From Sphingomonadaceae bacterium (GTDB lineage Bacteria; Pseudomonadota; Alphaproteobacteria; Sphingomonadales; Sphingomonadaceae), in assembly GCA_023384025.1 (NCBI GenBank), contig JAHDXX010000030.1, positions 1 to 10,684 of the forward strand: DNA of 10,684 nt. The letters are read 5' to 3'. This document shows, in pieces, positions 1-6,249 of the stretch. Each line of letters begins with the position of its first letter. The stretch's first letter is position 1. The translations under genes were made by a program, and so were the position numbers. The notes under the pieces are model-generated. The model saw nothing but the letters and a program-made list of their open reading frames with translations, did not search any database and was not told where the DNA came from.

Positions 1-1600
1 CGGTCTCGGTCATGCCGGAGTTTTCCATCATGAACTTGATCGCCTGCTCGCGGCTCCAGCCCTTGGAATGGAGGCCGGTGTCGACCACCAGCCGCATCGC
101 GCGCAGCTGTTCGTCCTGCAGGGTGCCGTAGCGGTTCCACGGGTCCTTGAAGAAGCCCATCTCGTAGCCGAGCGTCTCGGCATAGAGCGCCCAGCCTTCG
201 ACATAGGCGGTGTTGCCGCCGAACCGCATGAACGCGGGGAGTGCCTCGTTTTCCTGCGCGAGGCTGATCTGGAAGTGGTGCCCGGGCGCGCCTTCGTGCA
301 GGTACAGCGTCACGTTGCCGCTGGTCAGGCGGCTGGGCAGGTCATAGGCGTTGAAGAAGAACGTGCCCGGGCGCGATCCGTCAGGCGAGCCCTGCTGGTA
401 CGATCCGCCGGCCGAAAACTGCTCGATCGACTCATCGTACGGCTTGATCACCAGCGGAGTCTTGGGCAGCACCGAGAAGTACTTGCCGATCTGCTTGTCG
501 ACCTGCTTGCCGATATCATAGTAGCTCTGGGTCAGCGATTCCCGGCTCTTCGGGTGGAATTTCGGGTCGTTGCGGGCATAGTCAAAGAACTCGTTCAGCG
601 TGCCCTTGAAGCGCACTTCCGCCTTGATCTTTTCCAGGTCGCCCTTGATCCGCGCGACTTCGCTGAGGCCCAGGTCGTGCAGGTAGTCGGCCTTGAGCGG
701 CAAGGTGGTGGTCTGCTCGATCATCAGGGCATAGAGCTTGTCGCCACCCTTCATCTGGCTGAGGCCGACCTCTTCGCGGGCGACCGGCAGGTACTCGTCG
801 CGCAGGAAATCGCGCAGGCGGGCATGCGCCGCATAGAGCGCGGCGGTCTTCGCTTCGTAGGCGGCGGTCAGGCGCGCCTTGTCGGCATCGGAGAAATCGG
901 CCGGGAAGTTCTTTGCCGGCTTCATGAACATCGAATCCTCTTGCGGAATCGCCAGCAGGGTGTCGAGCTGCTTCACCGTGCGGTCGATGGTCAGTTTGGT
1001 CTCGACGACACCGCTTTCCATCCCGTCGCGCGAGCGGGCGATCGCACGATCGGTGATCGCAATATAGTCGTCGTGCCGCTTGAGGTTGTCGTCGTAGTGG
1101 GCCAGCGTCTTGAACTGGGCCGCGCTGTCGCCGCTGGCAAAGCCGGGATAGAACGTGTGGAAGCCGGCAAAGTGGTTGATCGGGCGCACTTCGGTGAGAT
1201 CGCGGATTTCGTCGCTCTGCCCGGCAAGGTTCGTTTCCTGCTGGTACTTGAACACATCATAGGCGAGCTGGTCGGTCTCGTTGAGGTCCGCACGGTCGAT
1301 CAGCGCGAGCAGCGCGAGGTTCAGCTTGGTGTCGGTGCGCGCGGCGATCCATTGCGAGTCAGTGAGGAAATCGCCCAGCCGGTCAGCATCCTTGTCGTCG
1401 CCGCGGAACAGGCGACCAAGCGGGCTGAGCGCCAGCTCGCGCGCGTCAGCATCGGCAAACAGGGCATGGAGCCGGTCGTGCGCGCTCTCGGGAGCAGCCG
1501 CTTCCGCCGCAGCCGGGGCAGCATGGTGGTCAGCCAGTGCAGGCGCGGCAGGCAGTACGAGTGCGGCAGTGGCCAGCAAGGCCAGGCGGATTTGTGTCAT
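1..1600 (-). CDS. Secreted DUF885-family protein (putative metallohydrolase), C-terminus outside the window
   Basis: 534 codons are visible, running off the left edge; family members are usually about 600 residues. The product begins MTQIRLALLATAALVLPAAP, a signal peptide with likely cleavage after ALA at residue 23, so it should act in the periplasm or outside the cell. The diagnostic motif is L-H-E-G-A-P-G-H-H-F-Q (His435, Glu436, His441, His442), followed by E-G-W-A-L-Y-A-E, which is typical of DUF885 (PF05960). These residues look like a gluzincin-type metal site, but the spacing is HExxxxHH, not classical HExxH. The reaction is not established from sequence; peptidase activity is inference. 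ATG at 1600 is chosen because GGGGAAG lies just upstream (about 1602-1608) and the signal peptide starts there. The frame is open throughout, with codon use like its neighbours. The complementary strand also holds a long open frame, which is a shadow of this gene. Confidence 0.9.
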   Translation of the reverse strand, partial: MTQIRLALLATAALVLPAAPALADHHAAPAAAEAAAPESAHDRLHALFADADARELALSPLGRLFRGDDKDADRLGDFLTDSQWIAARTDTKLNLALLALIDRADLNETDQLAYDVFKYQQETNLAGQSDEIRDLTEVRPINHFAGFHTFYPGFASGDSAAQFKTLAHYDDNLKRHDDYIAITDRAIARSRDGMESGVVETKLTIDRTVKQLDTLLAIPQEDSMFMKPAKNFPADFSDADKARLTAAYEAKTAALYAAHARLRDFLRDEYLPVAREEVGLSQMKGGDKLYALMIEQTTTLPLKADYLHDLGLSEVARIKGDLEKIKAEVRFKGTLNEFFDYARNDPKFHPKSRESLTQSYYDIGKQVDKQIGKYFSVLPKTPLVIKPYDESIEQFSAGGSYQQGSPDGSRPGTFFFNAYDLPSRLTSGNVTLYLHEGAPGHHFQISLAQENEALPAFMRFGGNTAYVEGWALYAETLGYEMGFFKDPWNRYGTLQDEQLRAMRLVVDTGLHSKGWSREQAIKFMMENSGMTET

Positions 1601-1623
1601 GAGCTTCCCCGTGTTTGGCAGTA

Positions 1624-1647
1624 AGTGTATTACCCATTTAATACACT
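1624..1647. promoter_or_regulatory. Perfect inverted repeat AGTGTATTA-N6-TAATACACT, probable operator of the DUF885 gene
   Basis: Two exact 9-bp arms (1624-1632 and 1639-1647) surround CCCATT in an AT-rich island, 24 bp upstream of the DUF885 start. Read on the minus strand, a -10-like TATAGT (1650-1645) overlaps one arm, so a bound protein would block transcription. AGTGTA...TACACT half-sites resemble those reported for YtrA-type GntR repressors, although the spacing here is 12, not 13 (recalled, not checked). No regulator gene is in the window. The remaining bases up to 1805 show no gene or clear signal. Confidence 0.55.
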
Positions 1648-1805
1648 ATATTCATCGATGCAAGCCCGCTATCCATCCGCCACGATACAGGCCCGTTCTG
1701 CTCGACCAACAGCGTCAGGCCTTCGACAGCCACCCATGGGCGGTCCGATGAAAGCAAAGGCTGGAGATTGACGCTGCCCGGCATACCGGCCAAGCACGTG
1801 CCAGC

Positions 1806-2138
1806 ATGGACTGGCTGATAGGCAAGCACGCGATTGTCGTCGCCCTGAACGTTTCGACGGACGCGTTGCATCTGCTGGGCGGCATCCTGCTCTACCTGCC
1901 GCTGGCATTCCTGTTCGACCGGCGTGTTCGCAGCACCCGTGCGCTGGTGCTGGTCGCGATCCTGCTGACCGCACGCTAAGGGGGCGACTGGCTGGCGTAC
2001 CGTTCAATCGGCAAGGGGCTGGCGTTTGCCCGGATGTGGCCGGATGTGGCGGGCGGTCTGTGCTGGCCGGTCCTGCTGTACATCCTCGGGCCCCGCCTCA
2101 GTCCCGCACCGGCAAGACGCGCCGATGCCGATGGATGA
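1806..2138 (+). pseudogene. Small membrane protein gene interrupted by an in-frame TAA; paralog of the next gene
   Basis: ATG at 1806 opens a frame for 57 residues that ends at TAA (1977-1979). The same frame then continues with G/C-rich third positions and hydrophobic content to TGA at 2136-2138, for 110 residues in total. The product aligns with the next gene: D19-A-L-H22-L-L-G-G against D26-G-A-H29-V-H-A-G; stop58-G-G-D61 against E64-V-I-D67; D80-V-A-G-G-L-C-W-P88 against D85-M-V-T-T-L-L-G-P93. The stop therefore sits at the position of Glu64, and GAA to TAA is one base change. The intact frame would overlap the next start by 14 bp, as in a coupled operon. No convincing ribosome binding site is seen before 1806. 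It could be a recent nonsense mutation, a sequencing error, or a 57-residue truncated product. The family is not recognised; function unknown. Confidence 0.65.
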
Positions 2139-2493
2139 CATTGTCGCCCTTACGGAAGCTGCCAAGCTCCTGCTTGCCGACGGGCTCGGTTGGGGCCGCG
2201 ACGGAGCGCATGTCCATGCCGGGATGATCGTGTTCATAACCGGCCTCTTGTTGTCCCGCGGCCACCGCCCGGGGCTGGCCTTTCTTGCCTTGCTGGTGCT
2301 GGAGCTCGTCAACGAAGTGATCGACCTCCATTTCTTCACCAGCATGTCGCATGCCCGCGTGATGGACAGCGCCAAGGACATGGTCACCACCCTGCTCGGG
2401 CCTGCGCTGCTGTGGATTACCCTTTACCTGCCTGCGCGATATGCAGACGCCGGTGAGGCCGGAGAGACAACGAGCCAAGACCAGCGGGCCTAA
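2125..2493 (+). CDS. Small membrane protein of unknown function with conserved D..H / E..E..D / D..D residues
   Basis: 122 residues with about three hydrophobic segments: roughly 30-44, 49-63 and 86-103. Charged residues lie in or beside them: D26, H29, H31, E60, E64, D67, D81, D85. The tail (about 104-122) is polar. I do not recognise a named family. The layout (H near the start of one helix, L-E-L-x-N-E-x-x-D, then D-S-x-x-D) recalls VanZ-like and DUF2585 membrane proteins, which is inference. The start is ATG 2125, or the in-frame ATG at 2131. Neither has a strong ribosome binding site, which fits translational coupling to the disrupted paralog upstream, whose frame ends at 2138. The TAA stop (2491-2493) interlocks with the TAG of the convergent dioxygenase gene. 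Confidence 0.7.
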   Translation: MPMDDIVALTEAAKLLLADGLGWGRDGAHVHAGMIVFITGLLLSRGHRPGLAFLALLVLELVNEVIDLHFFTSMSHARVMDSAKDMVTTLLGPALLWITLYLPARYADAGEAGETTSQDQRA

Positions 2494-3542
2494 TTCGCGC
2501 TGCCGTCTTGCGGAGTCAGCGCCTCCCTGTGACCGGCCGGTTTCCAGGGTTGGCCAATCCACCGCTCCAGCCTGTCACGCGCAGCCCACAGCCAGCCGAT
2601 CCGGCGCTCGGCGATTCCGGGCAGGCTCAGCAGATCGCCGCCCAGCCACGGCAGGAACGGGTTGCGCCGGGCATAGGACCAGATCTCGACCCTTTCCCCC
2701 GCCCTTGTCGACGGCCCCCGGGCGTGAAACCCCACGGTGTCAGCAACCACCAGCGTGTTGCCGGGCACAGTCACCTTTTCCGGCCCTGCCAGACCCATCG
2801 ACCCCAGTGCTTCGACGGCAATCCGTGGCGAGCCACGGGCAGATAGCCGGTCAATCGCGCGCGGATCGGCAAGGCTTCGACCATGTTCCCACTTCAACCG
2901 CTCGGCGGTGAAGCGATGCGACCCCGCGACGTAGGTGAACGGCCCGTCTTCCTCGGTCACGGGATTGAGGAACAGCCATGACTTGAGCGAGGAATGGAAG
3001 CTGTCCGCATGGAGCGTTTCCTGCGGATCGGGATCGCTTCCTCCGGCCTTGCTGACGATTGTCTGGAGGTAATGGAGCGGCGTGGTGCGGTAACTGGCAA
3101 CATAGTGATGCAGCGCCATGATGTCGCGGCGCGCCAGCAGATCGCGCAATGCGGGAATGGCTGACAGCATCTGCGGATCGATCGCCATGCGGCGGGTGAT
3201 GGCATCACCCTGCTGCATCTCGCGTGCTTCGCCCTCGTACCCGAGGATTGCGGTGCGCAGGGCCGCGAACTGTTCGGGCGGGACAATATCTGGGATGACC
3301 ACGAAGCCATCCCGGTCGAAAGCCGCTCGCCAATCGTCGCGAACGTGCCTGGCAAGGCGCCGGCGTCGCCAGCGACACATCGCATCGGCCAGCCTCACCC
3401 GCCATACATGCAGGCCCCGGCGGTTCAGTCTGTGCGAACCGATCACCGGGTTGTCGAGAAAGCTCTTCGCGCCCGTGACGAGCTGGACGAGCCAGACCGG
3501 AGCCATCAGCACTTTGCCGATCCTGCTTGCCACGCGAACCAC
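2490..3542 (-). CDS. Phytanoyl-CoA dioxygenase (PhyH)-family Fe(II)/2-oxoglutarate oxygenase
   Basis: 350 residues, probably cytoplasmic. Members oxidise a small substrate using iron and 2-oxoglutarate. The iron ligands are visible as H178-A-D180 in L-H-A-D-S-F and His273 in V-G-F-H-A-R-G. An Arg a few residues later (R280 or R284) is placed to bind 2-oxoglutarate. F-T-Y-V-A-G-S-H-R between them is also typical of PhyH (PF05721). A basic stretch of about 70 residues precedes the core (W-R-R-R-R-L-A-R near residue 58). The substrate cannot be read from sequence, and the neighbours do not settle it. The start is uncertain: GTG at 3542 has AGGG close upstream (about 3544-3547), GTG at 3533 is another option, and the first ATG is 12 codons in. 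The stop TAG shares bases with the stop of the convergent small membrane-protein gene. An inverted repeat lies just before the start. Confidence 0.85.
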   Translation of the reverse strand: MVRVASRIGKVLMAPVWLVQLVTGAKSFLDNPVIGSHRLNRRGLHVWRVRLADAMCRWRRRRLARHVRDDWRAAFDRDGFVVIPDIVPPEQFAALRTAILGYEGEAREMQQGDAITRRMAIDPQMLSAIPALRDLLARRDIMALHHYVASYRTTPLHYLQTIVSKAGGSDPDPQETLHADSFHSSLKSWLFLNPVTEEDGPFTYVAGSHRFTAERLKWEHGRSLADPRAIDRLSARGSPRIAVEALGSMGLAGPEKVTVPGNTLVVADTVGFHARGPSTRAGERVEIWSYARRNPFLPWLGGDLLSLPGIAERRIGWLWAARDRLERWIGQPWKPAGHREALTPQDGSAN

Positions 3543-3551
3543 TTTCCCTGC

Positions 3552-3571
3552 GACCGGAAGGTCTTCCGGTC
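3552..3571. repeat. Perfect inverted repeat GACCGGAAG-GT-CTTCCGGTC before the dioxygenase start
   Basis: Two exact 9-bp arms (3552-3560 and 3563-3571) with a 2-bp centre lie 10 bp upstream of the GTG at 3542. The repeat is not followed by a T-run, and the position is 5' of a gene, so a terminator is unlikely. It could be a repressor operator or an RNA hairpin limiting access to the ribosome binding site. Confidence 0.5.
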
Positions 3572-3653
3572 ACCGCGCCTAGCAGCCAAATCGGGCCGTG
3601 AGAATTGGCTTCGTGGTAATCTACGCGAATTCAGGGGTATTCCCGAAAGCCGC

Positions 3654-3720
3654 TCACTCCATCACCCGCCCGCGCACCATCACCCAGTCGACATTTTCCA
3701 GCACGGTTGCATCGTTGAGC
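3654..3720 (-). pseudogene. Remnant of a second amidohydrolase gene (last 21 codons plus stop)
   Basis: On the minus strand this fragment reads LNDATVLENVDWVMVRGRVM-E-stop, nearly the same as the end of the intact amidohydrolase (LDDATVLEKVDWVMVRGRVM-E-stop). The nucleotide match is 3648-3720 against 4840-4912: 65 of 73 positions, offset 1192, with mostly silent differences in the coding part. Beyond 3720 similarity stops abruptly and the frame meets a TGA. There is no start and no body, so this is a fossil: either what remains of a tandem copy, or an end duplicated when the lipoprotein segment arrived. Confidence 0.8.
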
Positions 3721-3733
3721 CGTCAAAACAAAA

Positions 3734-4705
3734 TCAGAACCTGCAGTAACTCCATTGCGAAGACGAATTACCAATGTTTCGCTCCAGCGACGTCGCGCAA
3801 CTACGAACTAGCCTAGTTTGGCATTGTAATTCTCGAGCTTGACGCATCGAAGCTCTTGTATCGGTGCCCGCGGATTCAGACGCGCAGCGCGCTTTCATCT
3901 CTTTGACCCATGCCGAATGCACTTTGTCGAGGTCTTCACTCGCCCCGACGTCCATCGCGTTCCAAACCGCATTTATCCGCTCCGAAGCAAGGTCACGCTG
4001 GACCTTTGCTGAATTAAGTGCAGCATCGCCCTCCGCTCTGAATGCTGCGTCCATTTCCATTTCCATTTGCGCTGCAGCCTTTTCTTGCTCACGCACTGCA
4101 CGCTCTTCACGCGCAATTTCCATATCTTGCGCAATCTTTTCCTCGCGAATCTCATCAGCCAAAAGATAAGAGGCAAGCACTTCGGCAAGAAACGTTAGAG
4201 CCGGAGCGTCATCATCCATTTCAGCGAACAGTTTTTTACCATCGTCTGTGGGCTGAATAAAATAATCGAACTCAGTCGAATAGTCTCCACCTTTCCGTTT
4301 CATCTTATAGCGATTAGCAAGCTCGCGAACCGTCCCCAATTCTGCCATGCCGCGAACTTCGTTTGCCTTGCTCTCAACAAGCTTCGGTAGTTCAAGAGAC
4401 AGTGCGGCTCTACAAGCATAGCGTTCGCTGTCCGGATCGTCGCGCGATGTGCGAACATCCGTAAGGTCAATCTTGATCCGTTTAACAGCATTTTCAAGTT
4501 CGGTCGCATCGTATGAGCCTAGCTCTTTTTGCGCATCAAGCTGGCTCTGGACACCGTAAGTAAGTTCTTCCTTCAGGAGGTCTTCGACAACTTTTCGGGC
4601 TTCGTCACTACCGCATCCGGCTGTCGACGAACGAAAGGGCGAGCTATCGCATCCACCAAGCAAAACCAGAAGCGAAGATAGTCCAGCAGTCAACAGCCTG
4701 TTCAT
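3734..4705 (-). CDS. Lipoprotein with coiled coil and possible LprI/DUF1311-like C-terminus
   Basis: 323 residues. A lipoprotein signal is clear: hydrophobic residues 4-16, then L-L-G-G-C with Cys19 as the lipidated residue, so the protein is anchored to a membrane facing the periplasm. Residues about 31-110 form a Cys-containing region (C31, C98). Residues about 184-240 are rich in Glu, Ala, Met and Arg, suggesting a coiled coil. Residues about 243-308 (I-N-A-V-W-N-A-M...V-H-S-A-W-V-K-E-M-K-A-R-C...L-Q-C...R) resemble the LprI-type lysozyme-inhibitor domain (DUF1311); this match is by eye and tentative. ATG 4705 is preceded by GGGGGA. A weak promoter may lie at 4733-4761. G+C is about half against about two thirds next door, and codon choice is less G/C-biased, which suggests horizontal acquisition. 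The gene lies between two copies of an amidohydrolase 3' end. Function unknown. Confidence 0.8.
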   Translation of the reverse strand: MNRLLTAGLSSLLVLLGGCDSSPFRSSTAGCGSDEARKVVEDLLKEELTYGVQSQLDAQKELGSYDATELENAVKRIKIDLTDVRTSRDDPDSERYACRAALSLELPKLVESKANEVRGMAELGTVRELANRYKMKRKGGDYSTEFDYFIQPTDDGKKLFAEMDDDAPALTFLAEVLASYLLADEIREEKIAQDMEIAREERAVREQEKAAAQMEMEMDAAFRAEGDAALNSAKVQRDLASERINAVWNAMDVGASEDLDKVHSAWVKEMKARCASESAGTDTRASMRQARELQCQTRLVRSCATSLERNIGNSSSQWSYCRF

Positions 4706-4732
4706 CGAATCCCCCGTGCTTTATGCCCTGAC

Positions 4733-4761
4733 AATCAAAGCGACGCGTGATGCCAAGTCAA
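4733..4761 (-). promoter_or_regulatory. Possible promoter of the lipoprotein gene
   Basis: On the minus strand, TTGACT (4761-4756) is followed after 17 bp by TTGATT (4738-4733). The -35 is good and the -10 poor (three of six consensus bases). It sits about 30 bp upstream of ATG 4705, in an AT-richer gap (4706-4839) with no other gene. Confidence 0.25.
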
Positions 4762-4839
4762 GCAATGATCGGTCTCAAAAATATGCCTTTGACAAGCGAC
4801 TAAGGGCGCGGCTCTATTTCGAATTAGACAAACGTGTGC

Positions 4840-4912
4840 AGCCGCTCACTCCATCACCCGCCCACGCACCATGACCCAGTCCACTTTCTCCAGCACGGTC
4901 GCGTCGTCGAGC
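4840..4912. repeat. Direct repeat (intact copy) of the amidohydrolase 3' end
   Basis: This stretch matches 3648-3720 at 65 of 73 positions in the same orientation. It covers the last 21-22 codons, the stop and a few downstream bases of the intact amidohydrolase gene. Together the copies bracket the low-GC lipoprotein region (3721-4839). Confidence 0.8.
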
Positions 4913-6114
4913 GGGTTGCCCTGGACTGCGATGATATCCGCCGAATAGCCCACCGCGATCCGCCCGATCTCGTTTTCCATCCCCAGCACTTTGGCAGCCG
5001 TGGTAGTGGCCGCCGCCAGCGCCTCGCGGCTGGTCATGCCCTGCGCCATCATCAGGCGGAACTCCTCGGCATTGCGGCCATGCTGGTAAACCCCGGCATC
5101 GGTGCCGAAGGCAATCGTCACGCCATGCTCACGGGCGCGCGACACCAGCGTCGCCATGAGCGGCTGGACCGCGCGGATCTTCGCTTCGACCACCGGAGTG
5201 TAGACTCCTTTGCCCAGCCCTTCCGACACGCCCTGCAGCGCCATCAGCGTGGGGATCAGCACCGTGCCGTTCGCCTTCATTGCCTTGGCCGCCGCCTCGT
5301 CGATGTAGGTGCCGTGATCGACTGTATCGATCCCTGCGCGCGCCACGGCCTCGATCCCGCGCGCGCCGTGGGCATGGGCCATGACCTTGAGCCCGAGCGA
5401 GTGCGCGGTCCTGGCGATCGCGCTCATTTCCTCGTCACTGAAATGCGCCTCCAGCCCGCGCCCCTGCTGGCTCAGCACGCCGCCGGTGGCAGTGATCTTG
5501 ATCACGTCCGCCCCGTTCTGGCTGGCGAGGCGGACTTTCTCCGCGCACTCGACCGGACCGGTGCAGGTGTAGCCGCTGTCGAGCGCTGCGTTGATTTCCG
5601 GGCGGAAGCCGTTGGTATCGCCATGCCCGCCGACGAGCGCCAGCGCCGGCCCTGCGGCAATGATCCGCGGCCCCGGCATCAGGCCTTCCGCTGTGGCGCG
5701 GCGCAGCGAGAACGCGGTGTGCTGTGCGCTGCCCGCCTCGCGCACGGTGGTGAACCCGGCGAGCACGGTCCGCCGCGCGTTCTTCGCCCCCAGCACCACG
5801 CCCCATTCGTCCGGCTCGACCGCTTCCTTCCAGAAATCACCGCCGGGATCTCCGGTCAGGTGCGTGTGCAGATCGATCAGGCCGGGGACCAGCGTCTTGC
5901 CTTCGAGGTGCACCATCGTTGCCCCGTCCGGCACCGCGCTCCATCCGTCTTCGATCGCCGTGATCCGCCCGTCGGTGACGATCACCGTCGACTTGCCGCG
6001 CGGCGCGCTGGCGGCATCGACGACCAGCCCGTCGGCATGGATCACGGTGGTGTCGGCCATGGCAGGCGCGGCGACCAGCGCGGCGGCGGTGACAAGCAGC
6101 AGTTTCAGGCGCAT
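4846..6114 (-). CDS. Secreted metal-dependent amidohydrolase (Xaa-Pro dipeptidase / imidazolonepropionase-like)
   Basis: 422 residues from ATG 6114. That start is preferred over ATG 6129 because GGGGAGAG, a strong ribosome binding site, overlaps the upstream ATG, and the signal peptide MRLKLLLVTAAALVAAPAMA starts at 6114. The amidohydrolase (PF01979) metal site is complete: H83-T-H85 in P-G-L-I-D-L-H-T-H, K206 in V-I-K-I-T-A-T-G-G (the carboxylated Lys position), H247/H249 in M-A-H-A-H-G, H267 in V-D-H-G-T and D339 in F-G-T-D-A-G. This layout matches the secreted prolidase-like branch of the superfamily that cleaves dipeptides such as Xaa-Pro or Xaa-Arg/Lys. Which dipeptide cannot be told. 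It is transcribed away from the S9 peptidase, with 135 bp between starts; a shared role in peptide breakdown is inference. Confidence 0.9.
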   Translation of the reverse strand: MRLKLLLVTAAALVAAPAMADTTVIHADGLVVDAASAPRGKSTVIVTDGRITAIEDGWSAVPDGATMVHLEGKTLVPGLIDLHTHLTGDPGGDFWKEAVEPDEWGVVLGAKNARRTVLAGFTTVREAGSAQHTAFSLRRATAEGLMPGPRIIAAGPALALVGGHGDTNGFRPEINAALDSGYTCTGPVECAEKVRLASQNGADVIKITATGGVLSQQGRGLEAHFSDEEMSAIARTAHSLGLKVMAHAHGARGIEAVARAGIDTVDHGTYIDEAAAKAMKANGTVLIPTLMALQGVSEGLGKGVYTPVVEAKIRAVQPLMATLVSRAREHGVTIAFGTDAGVYQHGRNAEEFRLMMAQGMTSREALAAATTTAAKVLGMENEIGRIAVGYSADIIAVQGNPLDDATVLEKVDWVMVRGRVME

Positions 6115-6186
6115 CAGGTCTCTCCCCATTGAGCCGCGTGTCTGCCCGCACCTTCGCTTTGACGCAAGGGAGCACCGGCCTGCCGG

Positions 6187-6214
6187 TTGCCCTGCCCGGA
6201 CAAGGCGCTATGAA
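6187..6214 (+). promoter_or_regulatory. Possible promoter of the S9 peptidase gene
   Basis: TTGCCC (6187-6192) and TATGAA (6209-6214) are separated by 16 bp, in the 135-bp gap between divergent starts and about 35 bp before ATG 6250. The match to consensus is moderate only. Confidence 0.25.
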
Positions 6215-6249
6215 CACTCCATCCCCCATAACGAGAGGAATTGCCCTTT

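Noticed and set aside
68..1624. Long plus-strand open frame opposite the DUF885 gene
   Set aside because: The minus strand encodes a signal peptide and the HEGAPGHH motif. The plus frame has no recognisable domain; it is open only because of high G+C.
1638..1871. Minus-strand 77-codon frame in the gap upstream of the DUF885 gene
   Set aside because: It overlaps the conserved paralog frame on the plus strand, has no ribosome binding site or family likeness, and its end lies inside the operator.
1977..1979. Programmed recoding or readthrough at the TAA
   Set aside because: TAA is not a selenocysteine or pyrrolysine codon and no stimulating structure is seen; a nonsense mutation or error is simpler.
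3721..4839. Insertion sequence or composite transposon around the lipoprotein gene
   Set aside because: No transposase, terminal inverted repeats or short target duplication; the flanking repeats are diverged gene ends, not IS copies.
4834..6132. Plus-strand open frame of about 430 codons opposite the amidohydrolase
   Set aside because: His/Arg/Gln-rich shadow; all catalytic motifs are on the minus strand.
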